Shown here piece after piece: positions 1 through 6,781 of a DNA stretch of 10,933 nt. Each line of letters opens with the position of its first letter. Position 1 is the first letter of the stretch. The translations under genes and the position numbers were made by a program. The notes under the pieces were generated by a model. It saw only the letters and a program-made list of their open reading frames with translations, made no database searches and had not been told where the DNA came from. The stretch lies in NCBI GenBank assembly GCA_937968025.1, contig CALBSL010000184.1, positions 1-10,933 on the forward strand, in the 5' to 3' direction. Source of the stretch: an uncultured bacterium (lineage in GTDB: Bacteria > Patescibacteriota > Patescibacteriia > 2-12-FULL-60-25).

Positions 1-2
1 GC

Positions 3-1442
3 CTTCGTAACGAAGTCTTCGGCAAATTGCAGGAGCTCTCCGTTTCGTTTTTTTCCGAATCGAAAGCGGGCGATCTTATTTCCAGGATCAACAACGATAC
101 TGACAAGTTGAACCAGTTCTTCTCGGAATTCTTGATGCGCTTTGTTGGCAGCATATTCTTTATCGTCGGTGCAGCGATCGCTATTCTTGCGCTTGACGTG
201 CGTCTCGGGGTGCTCGCCCTGTTGCCGGCCGTAGTCCTTATTATTGGGACGCAATCAATTGGCGGCTGGTTGAAACGGAAGCAAGCGGCAAGTCTTCAAG
301 CGACCGGCTCATTAAGTGCAGAAATTCAAGAATATCTGACAAACTTTCAGGTGGTCGCTGCGTTTAATCGTCGTGACATCTTGAAAACTCGCTTCGATGC
401 CGCTACTCAGACGTCGTATCAGGCGGCGACTCGTGCGGGTATCGCCAACGGTGTACTTGTTCCGTCATACGATCTATCGGCGCAGGTTGCTCAACTTATC
501 ACCATTTCGGTGGGAATCGCCTTCATCGGAAGTGGGTCGCTGACCATTGGGACGCTCGTTGGATTTTTGCTTTACGTTGAACGATTCTACTCACCGTTCC
601 GCCAAATGGCGATGATCTGGTCGAACTTGCAGGTGGCGCTCGCTGGTTGGGATCGATTGTCTGAGATTCTTGCTCGACCAGCGGGGATGCCTCGTGTTGA
701 GCTAAGTGCACCCTCCAGCAACGATGCATTAATGGAGTTTACGGATGTTTCGTTGACATATGCCGGTGGGAAGCAGGCACTCAAAAACGCCTCCTTTCAG
801 CTTCATCGCGGAAAGACCTATGCGTTAGTAGGTCCAACCGGAGGAGGGAAGACGACTACTGCCTCGCTCATGGCTCGTTTGCTTGATCCTTCAACGGGGA
901 ATGTCTTCTTTTCTGGTCGAGATCTCCGTTCTTATACCGCCGTAGAACGAACAAGCCGCATTGGTTTTATTCTCCAGGAGCCGTACCTCTTCTCCGGAAC
1001 CGTGGCGCAAAATGTGGTATACGGTCATCCAACGCTCGCGAACGCTGATGAAGCAGCGGTGCTTGAAGCAGTCCGCGCTCACGGTCTTGAATCGTTGCTC
1101 ACGCGTTTTGATCAGGGCCTTGCTACACCCGCGATGGCCCAGACGGGTGGCCTCAGTCTTGGTCAGCGTCAGTTGGTGGCGTTTATGCGTGCCGTTCTCC
1201 GCGAACCAGAATTACTCATCCTCGATGAGGCGACCGCGAACATCGATACCGTCACCGAACAGCTCTTGCAGACCGCCCTCGATGCGCTTCCATCGTCAAC
1301 AACGAAGGTGGTCATCGCCCACCGGTTGAACACGATTCAATCAGCGGACGAAATCTTCTTTGTGAATGACGGAACCATTACCGAAGCGGGATCGTTCGAG
1401 CATGCTCTCGATCTGTTGCTCCATGAGCAGCGTCGAACGTAG
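3..1442 (+). CDS. ABC exporter, fused permease and ATPase (5' partial)
   Basis: Half-transporter of the multidrug/lipid exporter type: a membrane permease domain fused to a nucleotide-binding domain, which would work as a dimer in the cytoplasmic membrane and use ATP to export an unknown substrate. The frame is open to the window edge, and codons upstream of the TTG at 27 read LRNEVFGK, which is normal family sequence, so the gene is cut at its 5' end and lacks its first membrane helices. Counting from base 27: membrane helices near 35-75 and 155-185; Walker A GPTGGGKT at 269-276; Q-loop Gln317; signature LSLGQ at 376-380 (second position Leu instead of the usual Gly); Walker B LLILDE at 396-401; D-loop NID; H-loop His432. 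All catalytic residues are present. A partner half-transporter could lie upstream, outside the window. The substrate cannot be told from the sequence. Confidence 0.95.
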   Translation, partial: LRNEVFGKLQELSVSFFSESKAGDLISRINNDTDKLNQFFSEFLMRFVGSIFFIVGAAIAILALDVRLGVLALLPAVVLIIGTQSIGGWLKRKQAASLQATGSLSAEIQEYLTNFQVVAAFNRRDILKTRFDAATQTSYQAATRAGIANGVLVPSYDLSAQVAQLITISVGIAFIGSGSLTIGTLVGFLLYVERFYSPFRQMAMIWSNLQVALAGWDRLSEILARPAGMPRVELSAPSSNDALMEFTDVSLTYAGGKQALKNASFQLHRGKTYALVGPTGGGKTTTASLMARLLDPSTGNVFFSGRDLRSYTAVERTSRIGFILQEPYLFSGTVAQNVVYGHPTLANADEAAVLEAVRAHGLESLLTRFDQGLATPAMAQTGGLSLGQRQLVAFMRAVLREPELLILDEATANIDTVTEQLLQTALDALPSSTTKVVIAHRLNTIQSADEIFFVNDGTITEAGSFEHALDLLLHEQRRT

Positions 1443-1445
1443 AAT

Positions 1446-1471
1446 AAAAAACGCCACCAAGGCGTTTTTTT
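1446..1471. terminator. Bidirectional intrinsic terminator between convergent genes
   Basis: A perfect stem of 10 pairs (1446-1455 with 1461-1470) around a five-base loop has A-runs on the left and T-runs on the right. It can therefore end transcription of the ABC gene from the left and of the methyltransferase fusion gene from the right. The TAA stop of the minus-strand gene sits in the T-tract. Confidence 0.85.
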
Positions 1472-2909
1472 AGCGCTTCTTCATCCAGCGCATGAGTGGC
1501 CGTGGATAGCGAATATAGGTCATTCCGAATTGTGCTTTAAAAAGAGAGAATCCCTTCCAGTTTTCTGGCTCTCCCTTGGTCCAGAACCCATCAAAATCAA
1601 GAAACCGTAACCCCTTCGCTTTTGCTGCCTGGAACCAAAGATCTAGAATAGCAACGCCAGCCGGAGTCGTTCTTGCAGAAGGAAGAATGAAAGAGGTTAC
1701 ATGGAAAGAAAGCTGTGATTCGGGGATATCGATGGTTGCTATAGCGCTGACTAACTGGCCATCAAGGGTTTCTATCCCGAAAATATGCATGTGTTCGGCA
1801 TGAACAACGACCTGGTGTCGTAAATGTTCTTCGAATAGGCGTACCAAGCTCGGGATCTGTCCGCTTTGATGATAGGAGGCGAGAAAACGATCAAGATTTG
1901 GTGTTGTCGCACGCAGTTCCTGTGACTTGTGCCAGGCTTTTCGATGACGTTGTGCCTGTGACGACCATGTCAGCCAGTAGTCATCCGCTTCATGAAGATC
2001 ATGAAAGCCTGTTAAGCGGCGATGGATAGAGAATGGGAGGCGAAGCCAGCCGGCAGATCCGTCCCTTCGTGATGTGGGGTGCCAAAGAACGAGTCGTGAA
2101 CGTGTATCTGCCTGCAGTCTTGGCTCGACATCTCCATAATATTGTTCGATATCAAACCACCCCGCAGTATTCCGAACGCCGTACGCCTCGCCAGAGCGGA
2201 TCAGCGTGAATCCAGGGCGGTGTGTGAACTCACGTTGCAAAAACTCAGGTGTGGCGTTATGGCGTCGGTATCCTTCCGGAAGCGGCGCGCCTAGGACGCC
2301 GGCAGAAGCTTTTCGGAGAATTCCCATCCAGTTCGTTCGGTATTTCCACGTTTTATCCACAACCAGGGGAAGTGGGATGTGGGCAAAGAGGTTTGGTTGT
2401 TCGAATACATTGAATAAAATCGAGCCGTCTCGATTGAGGAGTCGAGCGATGTGTTGCCACAGGATTGCGTGCTCTGCAGCGGGACTGACTTTCATACCTT
2501 CGTAAATATCCACGACAACCAAGTCAAAAGTGCCGGTCTGCTTAGGAAGCGTGTCTCTCACGTCGCCAAGTACGACCTCAGGTCGATCTTTCGCAGAAAA
2601 GCGCATGAATTCATCCATGAGGCGAATCATCTCCGGATCACGCTCGAGAGCGATAATGTGAGCATCGGGAAAACGCTTGCGATAGATGGGGATGGTTCCA
2701 CCCGTTGCGAGACCAAGCATCAAAATACGCTTTGCTTTGAATGATTTCGGGAGGCGCTTGTTCAGGGTGTTGTGCCAAAGATCGTTTAATAGCGCACACG
2801 TTTGTCCGTTGCCGCCGGTATATACCTCCCACACGCCAAAGCGGCGTTCGCATTTGATAAGGCCGTTGTGCTCGGAAGGAATGGTACGTCGTTCAAAAAG
2901 CCAACTCAT
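1470..2909 (-). CDS. Spermidine-synthase-like methyltransferase fused to GNAT/FemAB-like acyltransferase domain
   Basis: A 479-residue two-domain protein. Residues 1-190 resemble the spermidine/spermine synthase superfamily: a beta-rich lead-in ending QTCALLNDLW (36-45), then a Rossmann fold with nucleotide-binding loop LGLATGGT (65-72), acidic ALERD (87-91), LGDVRD (114-119) and VVVDIYEG (131-138). The loop after Asp134 is not the classic polyamine synthase motif, so true polyamine synthesis is doubtful; SAM binding is likely. Residues 350-479 look like a GNAT/FemAB-type acyltransferase, with FLDFDGFW (436-443) and GFSLFKAQFG (453-462) resembling FemAB-like family ends. The middle (190-350) is not assigned. 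Transcription converges with the ABC gene. The ATG at 2909 is preferred: a longer reading from TTG at 2954 would begin inside the upstream terminator. No Shine-Dalgarno is visible. Fold assignments are from motifs; substrates are unknown. Confidence 0.8.
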   Translation of the reverse strand: MSWLFERRTIPSEHNGLIKCERRFGVWEVYTGGNGQTCALLNDLWHNTLNKRLPKSFKAKRILMLGLATGGTIPIYRKRFPDAHIIALERDPEMIRLMDEFMRFSAKDRPEVVLGDVRDTLPKQTGTFDLVVVDIYEGMKVSPAAEHAILWQHIARLLNRDGSILFNVFEQPNLFAHIPLPLVVDKTWKYRTNWMGILRKASAGVLGAPLPEGYRRHNATPEFLQREFTHRPGFTLIRSGEAYGVRNTAGWFDIEQYYGDVEPRLQADTRSRLVLWHPTSRRDGSAGWLRLPFSIHRRLTGFHDLHEADDYWLTWSSQAQRHRKAWHKSQELRATTPNLDRFLASYHQSGQIPSLVRLFEEHLRHQVVVHAEHMHIFGIETLDGQLVSAIATIDIPESQLSFHVTSFILPSARTTPAGVAILDLWFQAAKAKGLRFLDFDGFWTKGEPENWKGFSLFKAQFGMTYIRYPRPLMRWMKKR

Positions 2910-2952
2910 GAAAGGGAGGGTAGCAGAGTGGCGCGGGGTTGTAATGGGGACC

Positions 2953-2974
2953 AAAAACGGCCTAAGCCGTTTTT
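2953..2974 (-). terminator. Intrinsic terminator after the small secreted protein gene
   Basis: A perfect nine-pair stem (2953-2961 with 2966-2974, AAAAACGGC arm) with a four-base loop, giving GCCG followed by five T on the minus strand. It starts at the TAA stop of the upstream minus-strand gene. It separates that gene from the methyltransferase fusion gene, whose own promoter I could not identify; some read-through is possible. Confidence 0.8.
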
Positions 2975-3479
2975 ATAAGTTGCTGTCTGGGGTAAGTATA
3001 TTCACTGGTCGGAAGTCTGAAGCTCGTCGAATGCTTTGTCCTGTGGTGTAATTGATGAAAAATGCATCCGGGATATCGTCAACGTACATTTGCCAGTTCT
3101 GCCCATAGAGAGTGGCTGCCACCGCTTCTGTTTCGATCCAGCGGAGAACGCCGCGTTCGTCTACGGCATAGACTCTCGGATCTGTGGTGATTTTTACGAG
3201 GCGTGAACCCGGGCGGTAGACAAGCGTTTGTCCTAAGCGAATCGAAGCGAGCGTTTGGTCTGGTACCATGAAAACCCGATCATATTGGTGGTAGGGGAAC
3301 CATGTTAAAAAGGTCTTTTCGTTTGGAAAAACATGACGTGTACCATTCGAAGAGTACCAATACACCGCTGGTCCGGACCCGCGAATCAAGCTCTGACGCG
3401 GAATTTCTTGCGCGCTCGCCGTGCTGAACGAAGAAAGAAGGATCGCCAATCCCAACAGAATGGAGAGGGAAATTTTCAT
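2973..3479 (-). CDS. Small secreted protein with two VY-G-R-E modules, CPR-type
   Basis: A 168-residue exported protein of unknown function. Residues 1-23 form a signal peptide with a hydrophobic core and a likely cut after ASA. The mature part holds two related units of about 25 residues: one at 37-62 (GPAVYWYSSNGTRHVFPNEK, then TFLTWF) and one at 100-126 (DPRVYAVDERGVLRWIETEA, then VAATLYG). They share the pattern VY-x(4-5)-G-x-x-R-x(4-5)-E, and a beta-rich fold is likely. I recall similar repeats from many CPR secreted or cell-surface proteins that carry no functional name. The ATG at 3479 is chosen over an ATG at 3518 because it starts the signal peptide exactly and has GGAG five bases upstream. 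It is divergent from the six-cysteine protein gene. A role on the cell surface is inference. Confidence 0.85.
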   Translation of the reverse strand: MKISLSILLGLAILLSSFSTASAQEIPRQSLIRGSGPAVYWYSSNGTRHVFPNEKTFLTWFPYHQYDRVFMVPDQTLASIRLGQTLVYRPGSRLVKITTDPRVYAVDERGVLRWIETEAVAATLYGQNWQMYVDDIPDAFFINYTTGQSIRRASDFRPVNILTPDSNL

Positions 3480-3483
3480 ACAG

Positions 3484-3488
3484 TCTCC
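3484..3488 (-). promoter_or_regulatory. Ribosome binding site GGAGA deciding the ATG at 3479
   Basis: On the minus strand GGAG lies five bases before the ATG at 3479. It supports that start rather than the upstream in-frame ATG at 3518. Confidence 0.6.
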
Positions 3489-3521
3489 AATGTACCACGA
3501 TCGGATATCGTCCATCAATCG

Positions 3522-3534
3522 AGTATGCTATACT
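3522..3534 (+). promoter_or_regulatory. Extended -10 promoter in divergent region, with inverted repeat
   Basis: TGCTATACT at 3526-3534 is an extended -10 (TG-n-TATACT) about 23 bases before the ATG at 3557; no good -35 is seen. The 13 bases are also a perfect inverted repeat, AGTAT-gct-ATACT, so a -10-like CATACT faces the divergent gene that starts at 3479. The same TG-n-TATACT form occurs before the gene at 9639. Confidence 0.5.
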
Positions 3535-3556
3535 TCTCATAGGTAAACGAACCTTT

Positions 3557-4054
3557 ATGCCCACACAAACACGAACTTCAACAGGAACCGCTACGAAGGT
3601 AGCGCTTGGTATTGCGATCGGTGCTTCGGCAGCATTCGCGGCCGTGAGTTTAAACAGCTCGATGATGAAGAAGTCGATGCCGGATACTTACTCGTCTGGC
3701 CCAAAAAAGATACCACCAGGGTATCAAGTGGATAGCGCTGATTACTGCATCAACAAATGCTTGATTGCCCACTCTCAGTGCATATCAGCTGGACGTGGAA
3801 ACACTGTGTGCACGGATGCGCTTGATCGTTGTGTGAGTATTTGCCAGGCTCCTGCGCCGGCTCCAACACCTGGGTACGTTCCCGGCTATGTTCCGCCGGT
3901 AAAGCCAACGCCTGGCTATGTGCAAGGCTACGTTCCCGCTGGCTATGTTCCTGGGTATGTGCCATCCATGCAGCCAAAACAACCACCAAAGACGGAAGAT
4001 CTTCCAGCAGGATATGTGTGGCCGGGTGGTGTGAAGCTCGAAAAAAAGAAGTAG
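3557..4054 (+). CDS. Exported six-cysteine protein with Pro-Gly-Tyr-Val repeats
   Basis: A 165-residue protein I do not recognise. A hydrophobic segment at 14-32 is an uncleaved or cleaved export signal. Next comes a helical-looking region with six cysteines at 64, 68, 75, 85, 92 and 96. Their spacing is mirror-symmetric: C-x3-C-x6-C-x9-C-x6-C-x3-C, as expected for two helices joined by disulfides (compare twin CX3C or CX9C helical hairpins in other proteins; no relationship is claimed). Residues 105-137 are low-complexity Pro/Gly/Tyr/Val with six GYV units, and a seventh lies at 152. The end is LEKKK. Oxidative folding outside the cytoplasm is inferred from the paired cysteines. ATG at 3557 follows an extended -10 but no Shine-Dalgarno. 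A hairpin ends the gene. Confidence 0.85.
   Translation: MPTQTRTSTGTATKVALGIAIGASAAFAAVSLNSSMMKKSMPDTYSSGPKKIPPGYQVDSADYCINKCLIAHSQCISAGRGNTVCTDALDRCVSICQAPAPAPTPGYVPGYVPPVKPTPGYVQGYVPAGYVPGYVPSMQPKQPPKTEDLPAGYVWPGGVKLEKKK
3869..3967 (+). repeat. In-gene tandem Pro-Gly-Tyr-Val coding repeat
   Basis: Imperfect tandem units coding GYVPGYVPP, GYVQGYVP and AGYVPGYVP within the six-cysteine protein gene. Codons vary between units (GTT, GTG; TAT, TAC), so the repeat is kept at protein level and is not a very recent DNA expansion. The segment probably forms an extended, proline-rich tail or wall-spanning stalk (inference). Confidence 0.7.
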
Positions 4055-4059
4055 AATAC

Positions 4060-4083
4060 AGGCGACCGATCGGTCGCCTTTCT
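4060..4083 (+). terminator. Palindromic hairpin between the six-cysteine gene and the membrane protein gene
   Basis: Bases 4060-4079 are a perfect 20-base palindrome (AGGCGACCGATCGGTCGCCT) forming an eight-pair stem with a GATC loop, followed by TTTCTC. It is likely a weak intrinsic terminator. The next start codon (GTG) lies only eight bases after the palindrome, so the downstream gene may depend on read-through, or the hairpin may also affect its translation. Confidence 0.6.
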
Positions 4084-4087
4084 CATT

Positions 4088-5968
4088 GTGTTTCTTTCTC
4101 GACTTGCAGCATCAGTAGCCACCTGGGTATCCGCAGCGCTCATTGTTGGTTCGTTTGGGGTATATCGGCAATGGTCTATGTTTACGATGCTGCTCGCTTT
4201 AGTAAGTATCGCTTCTGTGGCCGGATGGGCGACTTGGTCCCAGAATCGACATTCATCAGCGTCGACTGAGCAGGAAAGCTTCACGAGTCTTTGGTGGCAG
4301 GGCGGAGCATATATTCTTCTCTATGGGGCGATTGTTGCTACCTACGCCCTTTCTCGATCAAGTGAAGCACTCATCTCTCCTTGGCAAGTAGTGACCCCTT
4401 GGTGTATCCCGCTGTTTGCTCTTACGGGTCTGCTGACCTGGGTGTACCTGCCTCGAATGTCGCGCTGGATGGCGGGGATTTTGACAATGCTTCAAGGGAT
4501 CGCGGCATTTGGTATTTCGATGGTGGTCTATCGCTTTGGGTATGGTTTTGATCCGTTTATCCATCAGGCGGCGGCGCGTTCACTTGCGGAACATGGACAG
4601 ATGCTGTTGTCGTCGCCGTTGTACGTTGGGTACTACACGCTGCTTGCAGGGATGCACTACGTCACTGCTGTTCCGGTGGACATGATCGATATCGTTCTCG
4701 TCCCGCTCTTTATGACGATGTTTCTTGTCTGGTGGACGGTGTGTGGGACGGCTCTTTGGAGGCTTCCGCGTTCGACGGGATGGTTGGTGCTGCTCCTTCC
4801 GTATGCGTTTGCGACATTTTCCGTTCCATACCATCTTGCTCTCGTGCTTCTGCTTTGGATAATTGCCTTGCTTCCGCTGTGGGAAGAGGGTCGATATCGA
4901 TTTGCCATGGTGCTACTAGCGAGCGTTTCTGTGCTGATACATCCGCTGACCGCGGTTCCGCTCGCGATGATGCTTGTTGCGGGTGCTCTACGACCAATCG
5001 TTCGCACTCGTTACCGAATTCCACTTGTTGCGCTCGGGACCTTGGTGGGGATCAGTGTCCTGTTTTGGATCTATGTTTCACAAGGGGGCGGAGCGTGGAT
5101 CATGCCGACCGCTGAATCACTTAGGATAGGTGTCCGTGTGTTGTTGGGGCTCCCGTTTTTCTACGAACCGTTGCCGACGTGGATGTGGCTTGTCTGGAAT
5201 GGTCAGATGATATGGATGTGGCTTGCATTATTCGTAGCAGCAATTGGTTGGGGTCTGCTTGCACCAAAAGAGGCTCGCGTACGAGGTTGGGAAGCGATCG
5301 CGGTGATGATTGGGACGGCATTCGCGGCGATATTGGTTGCGTCTTCGGCATCATTTACGAACATTTTGCCGAGTGAGCAGTATGAGTTTGCGTTGCGGCT
5401 GCGCAATCTCCTTCCATGGTTGCTGTTTCCTGGGTTGAGCTATGCGGCGTTGCGGATCATGGAAAAACTCTGGGGAAAGGTCAGTATAATCCTGGTTGTA
5501 CCCCTGCTCTTTACGGCAAACTGGCTCGCATCGTATCCGGCATACGCTCCCGAAATGAGCATGGTTGCGCCAGGGCTGGGTGAGGCGCAACTCCAAGCAT
5601 TCGAGGCGGCGGAACTCATGGCGGAACGCAAGCCGTATGCGGCACTTGCGCCTCAAATGGTGTCGGCGGCGTCATTAAAACGAGTTGGTTTTGAGCGGTC
5701 ACTGCAGACGAGTGCCGGCGAGCGATACCCCTACGCCATCCCCACAGGTGGGGAGCTCTATAGTTTTTATCTACAGCTCTGGTCCGAACGCGATCCCCAT
5801 GAGCTACTCCAGGAAGCATGCCAGTTTGCACGCGTGCCTCAGGTGCTCGTGATCATGCCATCGGGTTGGGATCCAAGTCGTTGGATAGATGAGCGATTAT
5901 CGCCGATGACAACACGCTGGATAACGGAGGATATGCAGCATCGGGTGTACCGGTATGAGTGTCGCTAG
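4088..5968 (+). CDS. Polytopic membrane protein, possible GT-C-type glycosyltransferase
   Basis: A 626-residue protein with about eleven hydrophobic segments spread over residues 8-480 and a soluble C-terminal region of about 140 residues, probably outside the membrane. The loop after the fourth or fifth helix reads YRFGYGFDPFIHQAAARSLA (148-167), with Asp155 and His159; an acidic loop early in the protein followed by many helices recalls GT-C fold lipid-linked glycosyltransferases. Another conserved-looking patch is LIHPLTAVP (283-291). No diagnostic catalytic motif lets me name it, so the glycosyltransferase call is tentative. The start is GTG at 4088 with no Shine-Dalgarno; residues 8-25 after it form a helix, which supports it over the ATG at 4178. 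The short gap after the six-cysteine gene suggests possible co-expression through a leaky hairpin. Confidence 0.75.
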   Translation: MFLSRLAASVATWVSAALIVGSFGVYRQWSMFTMLLALVSIASVAGWATWSQNRHSSASTEQESFTSLWWQGGAYILLYGAIVATYALSRSSEALISPWQVVTPWCIPLFALTGLLTWVYLPRMSRWMAGILTMLQGIAAFGISMVVYRFGYGFDPFIHQAAARSLAEHGQMLLSSPLYVGYYTLLAGMHYVTAVPVDMIDIVLVPLFMTMFLVWWTVCGTALWRLPRSTGWLVLLLPYAFATFSVPYHLALVLLLWIIALLPLWEEGRYRFAMVLLASVSVLIHPLTAVPLAMMLVAGALRPIVRTRYRIPLVALGTLVGISVLFWIYVSQGGGAWIMPTAESLRIGVRVLLGLPFFYEPLPTWMWLVWNGQMIWMWLALFVAAIGWGLLAPKEARVRGWEAIAVMIGTAFAAILVASSASFTNILPSEQYEFALRLRNLLPWLLFPGLSYAALRIMEKLWGKVSIILVVPLLFTANWLASYPAYAPEMSMVAPGLGEAQLQAFEAAELMAERKPYAALAPQMVSAASLKRVGFERSLQTSAGERYPYAIPTGGELYSFYLQLWSERDPHELLQEACQFARVPQVLVIMPSGWDPSRWIDERLSPMTTRWITEDMQHRVYRYECR

Positions 5969-5982
5969 AGCTACGAGGGATG

Positions 5983-6008
5983 AAAAAAAGACCCGATGAG
6001 GATCGGGT
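5983..6008 (-). terminator. Intrinsic terminator for the downstream paralogue gene
   Basis: Stem ACCCGAT (5991-5997) with ATCGGGT (6002-6008) and a four-base loop. On the minus strand it is followed by a T-run (complement of A5983-5989). It ends the minus-strand gene at 6038 and may also stop the membrane protein gene arriving from the left, although the plus strand lacks a T-run. Confidence 0.8.
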
Positions 6009-6037
6009 TAAGGGGGTTCGGATCTGTCGTCATTTCA

Positions 6038-6646
6038 TCAGCGAACGAAGCGGATTCTGGCGCAGAGGTATCGGATACGAATGTCTGCCATGGCCCGATT
6101 GGCGAGCAGGATGGGGCTGTCGGTGTTGTGTGCGTCGACTTCTAGGATGTGCAAGCCCGATTCCTTTGTCGGATGAAAGGAGATGAGCGCCTTCATCTTG
6201 GAACCATCCAGTTCAAGGACGGTGTTCATACTGAGCGAGGTTCTCATTTCGTCGAAGAGCTCAACGTATTCGCCTTCGGCGTCTTGAAGCGTTACCAGGA
6301 CATCTGTGTTCAGATGGAGGCGATCCTGTTCCGTTCGTGCATTAAGGCGCAAAACACTCTTTTCACGGCGTCCGACGCGCAGTTCGAATGCATGGTCGGT
6401 CCACCCGTCAATGACGGGGATCTGACGCACGACGAGACATGGGGACGACGTGGGTGCTTCGTAGATCAGTTGAAGCCACCCGCGCGCGTGCTCCGCGAGC
6501 AAGGACATCGCCTCGGAGCCATCGTTTTTGCTCAGGAGTGCAGCATGCAGCCGAGTGAGCCGTCCCAGTTCCGCTTCGCAAGCGGTGATGGAGGTTTGGA
6601 GCTGAGAAATAAGAGTCTCGTACGCCGAGCGCTCGGAATCCGACAT
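6038..6646 (-). CDS. Hypothetical protein, paralogue A of a tandem pair
   Basis: A 202-residue soluble protein without signal peptide or membrane segment; I do not recognise the family. Residues 5-40 look like a short amphipathic helix or coiled coil. From HARGWL (53-58) on it aligns with the neighbouring protein at 6782-7378: both have HARGWL, then W-x-x-H-x-F-x-L (Trp82, His85, Phe87), then N-x-R-x-E-Q and H-x-x-T (Asn102, Arg104, Glu106, Gln107, His111, Thr114). The alternating pattern in this part suggests beta strands. The ATG at 6646 has GAGG eight bases upstream. The gene has its own promoter-like sequence and its own terminator. Function is unknown; the pair lies next to, and divergent from, the sigma factor gene. 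Confidence 0.8.
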   Translation of the reverse strand: MSDSERSAYETLISQLQTSITACEAELGRLTRLHAALLSKNDGSEAMSLLAEHARGWLQLIYEAPTSSPCLVVRQIPVIDGWTDHAFELRVGRREKSVLRLNARTEQDRLHLNTDVLVTLQDAEGEYVELFDEMRTSLSMNTVLELDGSKMKALISFHPTKESGLHILEVDAHNTDSPILLANRAMADIRIRYLCARIRFVR

Positions 6647-6718
6647 GGTGATTGCCTCTATGGGTGTGCGAGAAGCAAGGGAGCCTCTCGTGATTCTACG
6701 GTTGAATGAGCTCGGAGC

Positions 6719-6747
6719 AGGGTAGTGGCAAGCGACGTTTATGTCAA
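6719..6747 (-). promoter_or_regulatory. Promoter for paralogue A
   Basis: On the minus strand TTGACA (6742-6747), a perfect -35, is followed after 17 bases by TACCCT (6719-6724), a weak -10. Transcription would start about 65 bases before the ATG at 6646. A TAGAAT nearer the gene is an alternative -10 without a good -35. Confidence 0.45.
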
Positions 6748-6757
6748 CGATGTCAGT

Positions 6758-6780
6758 AAAAAAATCCGCCGTGGGGCGGA
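6758..6780 (-). terminator. Intrinsic terminator for paralogue B
   Basis: Stem TCCGCC (6765-6770) with GGCGGA (6775-6780) and a GTGG loop. On the minus strand it is followed by seven T. It sits directly after the TGA stop at 6782 and separates the two paralogues into different transcripts. Confidence 0.85.
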
Positions 6781-6781
6781 G

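Noticed and set aside
961..1329. Plus-strand open frame of 122 codons within the ABC exporter
   Set aside because: It is in another frame of a gene with all ABC motifs intact; the translation is low-complexity Arg/Ser.
2910..2954. TTG start at 2954 for the methyltransferase fusion protein
   Set aside because: The codon lies in the arm of the upstream gene's terminator, and the added 15 residues do not look like family sequence; the ATG at 2909 begins a typical N-terminus.
3869..3967. Possible CRISPR-like or tandem DNA repeat
   Set aside because: The repetition follows codons of a Pro-Gly-Tyr-Val protein tail with variable third bases; there are no equal-length repeats and spacers.
6149..6709. 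Plus-strand open frame of 186 codons opposite paralogue A
   Set aside because: Shadow frame; the minus-strand reading shares motifs with the neighbouring gene and has a ribosome binding site.
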